From assembly GCA_041676645.1 (NCBI GenBank), contig JBAYRO010000039.1, positions 1-25,487 of the forward strand: a stretch of DNA of 25,487 bases, given 5' to 3'. The notes beneath the pieces are model-generated. The model had not been told where the DNA came from. It saw only the letters and a list, made by a program, of their open reading frames with translations, and searched no databases. Below are positions 16,762-23,357 of this stretch, one piece after another; the first letter of the stretch is position 1, and each line of letters begins with the position of its first letter. The DNA is from JAMLIN01 sp041676645 (lineage in GTDB: Bacteria > Pseudomonadota > Gammaproteobacteria > Burkholderiales > Burkholderiaceae_E). Made by a program: the position numbers and the translations under genes.

Positions 16762-18245
16762 GACCGCGCCTCGCCGCGCACGCGCAGGGCGCCATGTTGC
16801 TCGCCATCGCGGGCCAGGCTTCGAGCGAGGTGATCGGCCAGCCGCAACGCGAGCTGCACGATGGTGAGGGTCGGATTGGCGAAGCCGGTGCTCGGGAACA
16901 CCGAGGAGCCACCAATGTACAGATTGCCCATGCCATGCACGCGGCAGTCGGCATCGACCACGCCCTGGCGCGGATCACGGCTCATGCGGGTGCCGCCCAT
17001 GTGGTGGTTGCCGCCGATCTCGTCGTCCTCGGGAAAATCCTCGAGACCGTCGAGCCAGCGCTCGAGGCGCAGACGCCCGATGCGGCGCGTGGCGAACTCG
17101 GCTCCCAGCAGGCGGGCCGCGGCCGAAGGGGTGCGGCGATCGAAATCCTCGAGATACCAGTGCAGGTCGGTACGCGGGATACCGAACGCATCGACCTTGT
17201 CACCCAGCACCACCCGGTTGTAGGGCCGCGGCGGCTGCTCCCAGGAAGCGCGCAACAGCAGGCCGCAGACGAGGCGTTTGCCGAAGCGGCGGAACACTTT
17301 CTCGCCCAGGCCCGGCGCGACGCATGCCAGCTCGGTGATCAGCCTGCGCGTCACCCCTTCCTTGGCCGGATGCAGCCGCAGCCCGATGTTGAGGAGGCGA
17401 TGCTCGCGCATTGCGGCCGCGGTCGGCGAGATGAAGACCGTGCCCTTCTCGTCGAACTCGAAGGGGAAATCATTCTCGAGCAGGACATGGCCGAGCGTGA
17501 AATGCGGATGCTCCATCCAGTAGCGTCCCAGCGCCGCCGGCTCGGGCACCACCCGCCCCCCGGACTGGACGTTGGCCCAGAGCAGCAGGCGACTGTTCTC
17601 GATGCCACCGGCGCAGAGCACGAAGCGGCGCGCCGCGATGCGCCGGTCGGCTCCACCCGAGTCGCGCACCCGCGCATGGACGATGCGCCCATCCTCGACA
17701 TCGAAGCCGGTGACGTAGCTGTCGAGCGCGACATCGATCCGCTCGCTGCGGCGGAACTCGTCCCCGAACTTGTGCGCGAAATTCACCGGCGGCGAATAGC
17801 GAAACGACACTTCGCGCAATGCGTCGCCGAAGGCGACACCCGCAGCGAAATCGGGCAGCTCGAGAAGGCGCACGGCCTCGGGCAGCCAGGGTTCGAGATC
17901 GGCGATGCCGATCGGCCAGGCGGTATCGATGCCGTCGATCTTGTCCGCAAAGTCTGCCGCATCGAGCGGGAGGCACCAGCCGCCCCAGTGATTCGAGGCG
18001 CCACCGAACTGGCGCAGGCGACTGACCGACAGCGGCAGCAGGGGCGGCCCGCCAAAGTGCCCGCCTTCGTAGACCGCCTGCGACTTCTCGTCCCAGCCCG
18101 AGCGGCCCGCCTCGAGCACGATGACCGAAAGCCCCGCGCGGCCGAGCGCATCGGCCAGCGTCACCCCGGCCGGGCCCGAGCCGATCACGCAGACATCATG
18201 GCGGCCGCTTCGGGAACCGAGGGCGGGGAGCGACTCGGCGATCAC
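16758..18245 (-). CDS. GMC-family FAD oxidoreductase, copy 2
   Basis: 495 residues from a GTG start at 18245, exactly the length of copy 1. Motifs are the same: VCVIGSGPAGVTLADALG, FGGASNHWGGW, NHHMGGTRMSRDP and GSSVFPSTGFANPTLT, so FAD binding and the His/Asn catalytic-type pair appear intact. A longer in-frame ATG exists at 18281. I prefer the GTG because it overlaps the TGA of the upstream Tat miniprotein (GTGA at 18245-18242) and because the resulting N-terminus (VIAESLPALGSRSGRHDV) aligns without gaps with copy 1 (MLVDSLGALDARSRRHEV). No signal peptide of its own. Likely oxidises an alcohol or sugar; substrate unknown. Confidence 0.88.
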   Translation of the reverse strand: MIAESLPALGSRSGRHDVCVIGSGPAGVTLADALGRAGLSVIVLEAGRSGWDEKSQAVYEGGHFGGPPLLPLSVSRLRQFGGASNHWGGWCLPLDAADFADKIDGIDTAWPIGIADLEPWLPEAVRLLELPDFAAGVAFGDALREVSFRYSPPVNFAHKFGDEFRRSERIDVALDSYVTGFDVEDGRIVHARVRDSGGADRRIAARRFVLCAGGIENSRLLLWANVQSGGRVVPEPAALGRYWMEHPHFTLGHVLLENDFPFEFDEKGTVFISPTAAAMREHRLLNIGLRLHPAKEGVTRRLITELACVAPGLGEKVFRRFGKRLVCGLLLRASWEQPPRPYNRVVLGDKVDAFGIPRTDLHWYLEDFDRRTPSAAARLLGAEFATRRIGRLRLERWLDGLEDFPEDDEIGGNHHMGGTRMSRDPRQGVVDADCRVHGMGNLYIGGSSVFPSTGFANPTLTIVQLALRLADHLARSLARDGEQHGALRVRGEARS

Positions 18246-18466
18246 AGGGTGTCGTCCCGGCGCAGGAGCCAGCGAGCGCACGGCACCAGGACGACCTCCG
18301 TCCGCGCTGGTCCGGCGCCTGGCTGGCAGGGCTCGGCGTCGGACCCGGTGGCAAGCCGGGCTCGGGCGACAGCCGGCATCGAAGCGCCCCCCAAGAGCGC
18401 ACCGAGCAGGCGACGACGCCCGGAACGGGACCGGATGGAGGAGGATGGAGGAGAGTTCTTGCTCAC
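18242..18466 (-). CDS. Tat-signal miniprotein preceding GMC oxidoreductase, copy 2
   Basis: 74 residues from a GTG start at 18466. The N-terminus (MSKNSPPSSS, with GTG read as Met) leads into SGRRRLLGALLGG, a twin-arginine motif in the same place as in copy 1 (78 residues). The mature tail ends CARWLLRRDDTL, sharing W-L-L-x-R-x-D with copy 1. The ORF can be extended upstream to 18616, but the extension is rich in His/Arg and looks non-coding, so I use the GTG that aligns with copy 1. No strong ribosome binding site is visible. Its stop overlaps the GMC start by the GTGA arrangement. The remaining sequence has diverged much more than the GMC and DUF2264 partners. Confidence 0.62.
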   Translation of the reverse strand: MSKNSPPSSSIRSRSGRRRLLGALLGGASMPAVARARLATGSDAEPCQPGAGPARTEVVLVPCARWLLRRDDTL

Positions 18467-18622
18467 GACACCAGGTACAACGCGGGAATCGACCGCTAGC
18501 AGGCGGAGATTGTCGCGCCGATCAGGGTGACACGCCAGTGCATGACGATGCCTCGCGTCGGATCGATGGTGCCGATTGGCTGCGCCCCACATGTCGCGAC
18601 CGGATGGCGAGCGCACGCGACG

Positions 18623-18650
18623 TTCACTCGCCGCGAGCCTGTGCTAGCTT
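18623..18650 (+). promoter_or_regulatory. Possible sigma-70 promoter for the DUF2853 gene
   Basis: TTCACT (18623-18628) and TAGCTT (18645-18650) are separated by 16 bases, and the -10 is preceded by TGC, an extended -10 element. The implied 5' leader is about 60 bases. The match is partial, and no other candidate upstream of 18717 looked better. Confidence 0.35.
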
Positions 18651-18716
18651 AACGACGGCGCTCCGATGGGTCGGCAGCGCCTTACACGATAAACGAGAAG
18701 GGTAAAGGGGTCATCC

Positions 18717-19028
18717 ATGAGCAACTACGCAGAAGACGTCGCCAAGTTCACGAGCCCGGTCGATCCGGCGGTGGTCGATGCCATCGTCAAGTACTGCGGC
18801 ATCGCGCTGCGCAACCGGGACTCGTCGCTGGTATCGGCTTCCGACAAGGCCGAACTCGACCGGGTCCGCGACGGATTCGCGAAGAAGAAGCTGGGGCTGG
18901 GCCCCGAGGCCGCCACCGCCGGCATCGACCAGGTGTGCGAGAAGATGAAGGATGATCGCGCGAAATCCCGGGTGACCTTCTACTACCTGCTGGCCGAGGC
19001 CACCAACACGCTGGACAAGCTCAGGTAA
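18717..19028 (+). CDS. DUF2853 family protein
   Basis: 103 residues, small and highly charged, with no signal peptide or membrane segment. It matches the DUF2853 pattern: MSNYAEDVAKFTSPVDPAVV at the start, SLVSASDKAELDRVRDGFAK in the middle, and the strongly conserved VCEKMKDDRAKSRVTFYYLL near the end. The family is helical and uncharacterised. An AAAGGGG ribosome binding site lies upstream of the ATG. It diverges from the second Tat-GMC-DUF2264 cassette and stands alone, followed by three consecutive hairpins. Confidence 0.9.
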   Translation: MSNYAEDVAKFTSPVDPAVVDAIVKYCGIALRNRDSSLVSASDKAELDRVRDGFAKKKLGLGPEAATAGIDQVCEKMKDDRAKSRVTFYYLLAEATNTLDKLR

Positions 19029-19054
19029 GCAGGGCCCCGCAGACGGGAAACGGC

Positions 19055-19086
19055 GCGGCGGCCAACCCATCCGGGTTGGCCGCCGC
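19055..19086 (+). terminator. Strong hairpin downstream of the DUF2853 gene
   Basis: A perfect 14-bp stem (GCGGCGGCCAACCC / GGGTTGGCCGCCGC) with the 4-base loop ATCC begins 27 bases after the stop codon. There is no T-tract after it on either strand. It is the first of three hairpins in a row, and the position between convergent genes suggests transcription termination or mRNA 3'-end protection for both. Confidence 0.6.
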
Positions 19087-19089
19087 AAG

Positions 19090-19131
19090 CCCGTGCAGGA
19101 GCACGGGTGTCGTGCGGGCCTCGCCGCCCGC
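19090..19131. other. Two further tandem hairpins
   Basis: Directly after the main hairpin, CCCGTGC/GCACGGG (19090-19096 with 19101-19107, loop AGGA) and GCGGGC/GCCCGC (19114-19119 with 19126-19131) can each pair perfectly. Together with 19055-19086 they form three stem-loops within about 80 bases between convergent genes. Confidence 0.45.
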
Positions 19132-19174
19132 GGGCTTCGTCCGGGTCCGCCTCGGGAAGACGAACCGTATCGTT

Positions 19175-19594
19175 TCAGGTACTGACTTCGATCGATTCGA
19201 GCAGATCGCCATCGGCGACCAGCCCCTGGTCGCGCAGCGAATCCAGTATCCAGGCCAGGTCGATTTCGCGGGTGACGGCCTGATGGCGAACCCGGCAGGT
19301 GATGTGCTCGAAGCTGCCGCCCTGCAGTTCGTCGACCCAGGATTGCCGCTCGACGATGTCGACGCCCGCCCCATGGATGCTGGCATCGCCGGGCAGGTCG
19401 ATGCGCATGAGGATTTCCCGATGCGGCAGGGGTTCCCCCGCGGCGGCGGCCGTGCCGGGCGACAGGCTGACCGTCACGGCGATGCGAGTCGAGCCGTCGG
19501 GGAATTCGGCGTCGAGCCAGGCGACCGGCAGGCTGTCGATGACAGCGAGGGGCTCGGCTTGCACGATGGGCTTCGAGAGAAGCGCGGCTTGCAT
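19175..19594 (-). CDS. Hypothetical protein, unrecognised family
   Basis: 139 residues from the ATG at 19594; a longer in-frame start at 19642 exists but is less likely, because 19594 has a GGAGCAGG sequence upstream. The product is soluble and acidic, with no signal peptide or TM segment. Alternating hydrophobic stretches such as STRIAVTVSLSPG, REILMRIDLPGD and SFEHITCRVRHQ suggest a beta-rich fold, and the end is helical (LAWILDSLRDQGLVADGDLL). I do not recognise a family. Codon use with G/C third positions supports a real gene. It is convergent with the DUF2853 gene and divergent from the LuxR-type regulator at 19836. Confidence 0.65.
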   Translation of the reverse strand: MQAALLSKPIVQAEPLAVIDSLPVAWLDAEFPDGSTRIAVTVSLSPGTAAAAGEPLPHREILMRIDLPGDASIHGAGVDIVERQSWVDELQGGSFEHITCRVRHQAVTREIDLAWILDSLRDQGLVADGDLLESIEVST

Positions 19595-19835
19595 TGTTTC
19601 GACCTGCTCCGGGTACTGGTGACAATTTAGGCACGATCGCAAGGGCCGTCATCGGCACAATTCGGTATGGCTCGCGCCTGATCGGTATCGACGAGGACGG
19701 ATCGATTGCGGTCACCCGAGCCTTCGCAATTTCCGCACCCGGTAGCCGCTACCCTAATCCGGGGATTGCCGGACGGACATCTGACGACCCAAGATCGGCA
19801 CGTCGTCTTCCTGCCCGCCATCGAACAGAGCTACG

Positions 19836-21047
19836 TTGCCAATTTCCGACGACGAATACGATGATGTCCTTGCCCGACTCTACGATGCGGGTGCCGGCCG
19901 GATCGACTGGCGCCAGGCCTTCGAGGCGCTGGCCGAACGCTACACACTATGGTCGATCGCCCTGTTCGTCATCGCCAGGGACAGCCGGGACGCCCTGCTG
20001 ATATGCGAGGGCGGGCTGTCCGGCCCGGAGTTCGCGCTCGAGTACCTGCGCATCTACCATCGCATCGATCCGCACATCGGACCGAGCCTCGCGCTGGCCT
20101 GCGCGCCGGGCCACTGGCTGCACGGCCGGCATCACTTCGATGACGACTTCGTCGCCCGCGATCCCTTCTACCAGGAGTTCCTGCTGCCCCGGGGCGGGCG
20201 CCATACATCCTGCGCCAAGCTGTTCGAGGACCAGGACAAGGCAGGTTTGCTCCTGATCCAGCGCGGCAAGGGGCAGCCCCCCCTGGCGGACGCGGACATC
20301 GCGCTGTTCGACCGGCTCCGGCGCCATCTCGCCTGCGCCGTGCAACTGCATCTCGAACGGCTCGGCCGGCTCACCACGGAGCTCGGTGATCCGCACCGGA
20401 TCCTCGACCGGATGCGCGAGGCGCTCCTGATCACCGATGCCGACCTGCGGATCGTCTACCAGAGTCCGGCGGCGCAACGCCTGATCGCCCGGGCCAACAC
20501 GTTCAGCACGCGCAATGGACGGCTCGTATGCCGCAACCGGGAGGACGAGTCCGGCCTGCGGACCGTCGTGGGCGCCCTCGCAGCGGGGATCGCGCCCGCA
20601 GCGGGCGAAGACCCGGAAAGCGCGGTGATCCGTATCGTCGGCAGCGGCTTCATCAATCCGGTCATGGTGCTCGCCACCGGCCTGCCGGCAAGCGGGCCGG
20701 GGCCTGGGAAACCGCCACGCGCGGATGCGACACGGGCACCGAACGAGAACGGGCTCGCCATGCTGCTTCTGCATGAGACCGCTCGCCGACGCCATGTCGA
20801 TCCGGCCGTGATCGGCATGGTGTTCCAGCTCACGCCGGCCGAGGCGGAAGTCGCGACCGGACTCGCCGAAGGCCTGCCCATCGACGAGATCGCCGCCGCG
20901 CGCGGCGTCACCCTCGAAACGATACGGGCGCAGATCCGGTCGGTCTACGGCAAGACGGGCGTACGCTCGCGCGCCGACCTGGTGCGGATGCTGCTCGAGA
21001 TGCCTTCCTTCGACGACCCCCGCGCCCTCCCCGACCGATCACGCTAG
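19836..21047 (+). CDS. LuxR-type helix-turn-helix regulator, paralog 1
   Basis: 403 residues. The C-terminus (about 325-390) is a LuxR/GerE-type HTH: FQLTPAEAEVATGLAEGLPIDEIAAARGVT, then ETIRAQIRSVYGKTGVRSRADLVRMLLEM. The N-terminal 180 residues form a GAF/PAS-like sensory region with HFDDDFVARDPFYQEFLLPRGGRH. A central PAS-like stretch reads ALLITDADLRIVYQSPAAQRLI. The start is a TTG at 19836 without a strong ribosome binding site. It was chosen because no in-frame ATG lies nearby and the N-terminus aligns with paralogs at 23358 and 24733. Likely a DNA-binding regulator responding to an unknown small signal. It precedes the SbmA-like transporter gene on the same strand. Confidence 0.85.
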   Translation: MPISDDEYDDVLARLYDAGAGRIDWRQAFEALAERYTLWSIALFVIARDSRDALLICEGGLSGPEFALEYLRIYHRIDPHIGPSLALACAPGHWLHGRHHFDDDFVARDPFYQEFLLPRGGRHTSCAKLFEDQDKAGLLLIQRGKGQPPLADADIALFDRLRRHLACAVQLHLERLGRLTTELGDPHRILDRMREALLITDADLRIVYQSPAAQRLIARANTFSTRNGRLVCRNREDESGLRTVVGALAAGIAPAAGEDPESAVIRIVGSGFINPVMVLATGLPASGPGPGKPPRADATRAPNENGLAMLLLHETARRRHVDPAVIGMVFQLTPAEAEVATGLAEGLPIDEIAAARGVTLETIRAQIRSVYGKTGVRSRADLVRMLLEMPSFDDPRALPDRSR

Positions 21048-21050
21048 GAA

Positions 21051-21066
21051 CCCCGCCCTGGCGGGG
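21051..21066 (+). terminator. Short GC hairpin after LuxR-type gene
   Basis: CCCCGC/GCGGGG with a CCTG loop begins three bases after the regulator's stop codon. It has no T-tract, so it could be a weak terminator or attenuator before the transporter gene. Confidence 0.3.
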
Positions 21067-21144
21067 ACTTGCGCCGCCCGGGCATCCGCTATTCTTCGCA
21101 CGTCGCGTCGGCGCCCCTGCCTTCGCATTCCCTACGCCGTTCGC

Positions 21145-21149
21145 GGAGG
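21145..21149 (+). promoter_or_regulatory. Ribosome binding site that selects a TTG start
   Basis: GGAGG lies 6 bases before the TTG at 21156. No comparable site precedes the upstream in-frame ATG at 21069, so this site decides the start of the SbmA-like protein. Confidence 0.7.
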
Positions 21150-21155
21150 CCGCCC

Positions 21156-22169
21156 TTGTTTCGCGCATTCTTCCTGGACCGTCGCTGGTTCGGCTGGTCG
21201 ATCGCCGGCAGCGCGCTGATCCTGTTCGCGACCTGGTACAAGGTCGAACTCGACGTGGCCATCAACGAATGGTTCGGCGATTTCTACAACCTGATCCAGC
21301 AGGCCCTCGGGCAGGCCAGCAGCGTGACGATGGCCGAGTACGGCGAGAAACTGCTCACCTTCGGACGGATCGCCGGACTGTACATCCTGATCGCGGTGGT
21401 GCTGGACTACTTCATCAAGCACTACATCTTTCGCTGGCGCACCGCGATGAACGACTTCTACATGGCGAACTGGCACAAGGTCCGTCATGTCGAAGGCGCA
21501 TCGCAGCGGGTACAGGAAGACACCATGCGCTTCGCCCGCATCATGGAGGGCCTCGGGGTGAGCCTGATGCGCAGCCTGATGACGCTGGCCGCCTTCCTGC
21601 CCATCCTCTGGACGCTGTCGGCGCATGTCACGGAGCTGCCCTGGATCGGCCCGATCGACCATTCGCTGGTCTTCGTCGCCCTGCTTTCGGCGAGCTTCGG
21701 CACGGTGCTGCTGGCGGCGGTGGGCATCAAGCTGCCGGGCCTGGAATTCCAGAACCAGAAGGTCGAGGCGGCCTACCGAAAGGAGCTGGTCTATGGGGAA
21801 GACCATGTCGAGCGCGCCGACCCGGCCAGCGTGACCAGGCTTTACGGCGATGTACGCACCAACTACTTCCGGCTGTTCTTCCACTACCTGTATTTCGACA
21901 TCGCGAAGTGGTCGTACCTGCAGTTCAGCGTGCTCTTTCCCTACATCGCGCTCGGGCCGACCCTGGTCGCCGGCGCCATCACCCTGGGGGTGATGCAGCA
22001 GATAGTGCGCGCCTTCGGCAAGGTCGAGGAGTCCTTCCAGTACCTGGTGAACAGCTGGTCCACCATCGTCGAGCTGATGTCCGTCTACAAGCGCCTGCGC
22101 ATGTTCGAACTGCAGATCCGGGCCGCCACCGCGGAGCCGGCGGATGCGGCGGGGCCGGTGGCGAGCTGA
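21156..22169 (+). CDS. Short SbmA/BacA-like peptide transporter
   Basis: 337 residues, starting at TTG 21156. Conserved blocks closely follow E. coli SbmA: FRWRTAMNDFYMANWHKVRHVEGASQRVQEDTMRFA (abbreviated here by its ends, FRWRTAMNDFYMANW and RVQEDTMRFA), ELPWIGPIDHSL, VGIKLPGLEFQNQKVEAAYR, KELVYGED, NYFRLFFHYLYF and SWSTIVELMSVYKRLR. SbmA/BacA are inner-membrane, proton-driven importers of peptides such as antimicrobial peptides and resemble the ABC membrane domain without an ATPase. This protein begins where SbmA is already about 80 residues in, so it lacks the first membrane helices of that family. It follows a LuxR-type regulator by about 110 bases and is convergent with the HD-like gene. 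Confidence 0.88.
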   Translation: MFRAFFLDRRWFGWSIAGSALILFATWYKVELDVAINEWFGDFYNLIQQALGQASSVTMAEYGEKLLTFGRIAGLYILIAVVLDYFIKHYIFRWRTAMNDFYMANWHKVRHVEGASQRVQEDTMRFARIMEGLGVSLMRSLMTLAAFLPILWTLSAHVTELPWIGPIDHSLVFVALLSASFGTVLLAAVGIKLPGLEFQNQKVEAAYRKELVYGEDHVERADPASVTRLYGDVRTNYFRLFFHYLYFDIAKWSYLQFSVLFPYIALGPTLVAGAITLGVMQQIVRAFGKVEESFQYLVNSWSTIVELMSVYKRLRMFELQIRAATAEPADAAGPVAS

Positions 22170-22218
22170 ACATCCGGTGCGGGCCGGCGGGCGCGGACAA
22201 GCCGCCTGCCGCCAGCCC

Positions 22219-23190
22219 TCAGCGGGCTTCGAGGCGGCGCGAGAGATTGCCGCGGGCGGCGGCCTCCAGGCGGCTGCGCGCGATGTCGGTGAAGTACACG
22301 CGCGGCTTGATGAGCATCGCGCGGATCGCGGCGATGCGGCGGCGCCAGTAGATCGCGTCGACGATGTGCACCGATTCCGCCCGCAGGTCTTCCTCGTGCC
22401 GGTCGAAGACGCCGGGCAGCTCGCCGAGGCGGGCGCGCCCGATATCGGCGAGGAGTTTCGCATCGGGACTGCTGGCGACGGCGCCTTCGCGGGTCGAGAC
22501 GACCAGTTCACGGACCTGCCGGATGCGCACGGTACCCACGCCCAGGCCGGCCAGGCCGATGCGGGCGAATTCGGCGCTGCGCGCCTCGTTGTCGCAACGG
22601 GCCGGGTCGAGGGTCGCGTAGCGGAACCAGATCGCCAGCCCGATGGCCACCGGATCCCGGGCGGCATCCCGCCATTGGCCGAGCCAGGCGAGTTCGCTGG
22701 CGACCCGCTCGAGATTGTGGAAGCGGCGGCGGGGATCCCCGACGCACTCGACGAGCGCATCGACGACCGGGGCAGGATCGGTATCGAGTTCCCATGCCGC
22801 CAGCCAGGCGCGCCAGGTGGCGAGGCTTGCCTCGCGGTCGAAGTGGGCGCCAACATCGACGGGCGATGCCCCGGCCACCGCCGGGGCGGGTTTTACGGCG
22901 GGTTTTACGGCGGGTTTTACGGCGGGCTTCGGGGCGGACTTCGGGGCGGGCACCGCGGCCGGGAGCTCGCTGCGCGGCGCAGGCTCGGCCTCGTCGATCA
23001 TCCCGGCGGGCTCGTCGGCGCCCGACGGGGGCCGTAACGAACGGGTCAGGCGCAGGCTGCCGCTGCGCGCAAGCGCTGCCTCGCGTGGGCGGTCCTCGTC
23101 TTCCCTTTTTCCGGCAACGCCGGGCTCATCGTCGGCAAGGCCTTCGATGGGCAGTTGCAGGAAGCTCGGGATCGGGTAGGCGGCAGCCAT
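22219..23190 (-). CDS. Degenerate HD-superfamily protein with Lys-Pro-Ala linker
   Basis: 323 residues. Residues 1-110 are low-complexity: charged, then Pro/Ala/Lys-rich with three exact KPAV-type repeats (about 90-102). Residues 118-323 resemble the predicted metal-dependent HD phosphohydrolase family (COG4339 type), including RRRFHNLERVASELAWLGQW, DPVAIGLAIWFRYATLDP, DNEARSAEFARIG and the C-terminal KPRVYFTDIARSRLEAAARGNL. The metal-binding residues look lost: the usual W-F-H-D reads WFRY near 190, the second His of Y-H-x3-H is Arg, and the later D-x-D-L region reads LLADIGRARLG. This suggests a pseudoenzyme with a structural or binding role. No signal peptide. The ribosome binding site is weak. 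Confidence 0.75.
   Translation of the reverse strand: MAAAYPIPSFLQLPIEGLADDEPGVAGKREDEDRPREAALARSGSLRLTRSLRPPSGADEPAGMIDEAEPAPRSELPAAVPAPKSAPKPAVKPAVKPAVKPAPAVAGASPVDVGAHFDREASLATWRAWLAAWELDTDPAPVVDALVECVGDPRRRFHNLERVASELAWLGQWRDAARDPVAIGLAIWFRYATLDPARCDNEARSAEFARIGLAGLGVGTVRIRQVRELVVSTREGAVASSPDAKLLADIGRARLGELPGVFDRHEEDLRAESVHIVDAIYWRRRIAAIRAMLIKPRVYFTDIARSRLEAAARGNLSRRLEAR
22885..22920 (-). repeat. Three perfect 12-bp tandem repeats (Val-Lys-Pro-Ala)
   Basis: The plus-strand unit GGCGGGTTTTAC occurs three times without change at 22885, 22897 and 22909, then decays into GGCGGGCTTCGG-type units. Read on the minus strand it encodes Val-Lys-Pro-Ala in the linker of the HD-like protein. Perfect identity including third positions implies recent expansion. 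Confidence 0.9.
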
Positions 23191-23247
23191 GAATTCCGGA
23201 TGCGGTTCGGGTGCGTTCGGGTGTTCTTGCGACTCGGCTCAGGATCG

Positions 23248-23276
23248 AGCATAGACAGTATTGGGTACAACGATAA
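23248..23276 (-). promoter_or_regulatory. Possible sigma-70 promoter for the HD-like gene
   Basis: On the minus strand TTATCG (-35, 23276-23271) and TATGCT (-10, 23253-23248) are 17 bases apart, in a locally AT-richer island between two minus-strand genes. The implied leader to the ATG at 23190 is about 50 bases. Confidence 0.38.
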
Positions 23277-23357
23277 CCCTTCTGTTGTCATCGCGCCAAG
23301 CATGCCGACACCATCGGTCGGGATACCGGCCCCGAACGTCGTGCCGGCGGTCCTGGC

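Noticed and set aside
16794..18530. 578-codon plus-strand ORF
   Set aside because: Antisense to the second GMC gene, whose motifs are intact.
18467..18616. N-terminal extension of the second Tat miniprotein
   Set aside because: His/Arg-rich and not aligned with copy 1; the GTG at 18466 matches copy 1 much better.
21132..22856. 574-codon minus-strand ORF
   Set aside because: Spans the SbmA-like gene and part of the HD-like gene in a wrong frame; no domain.
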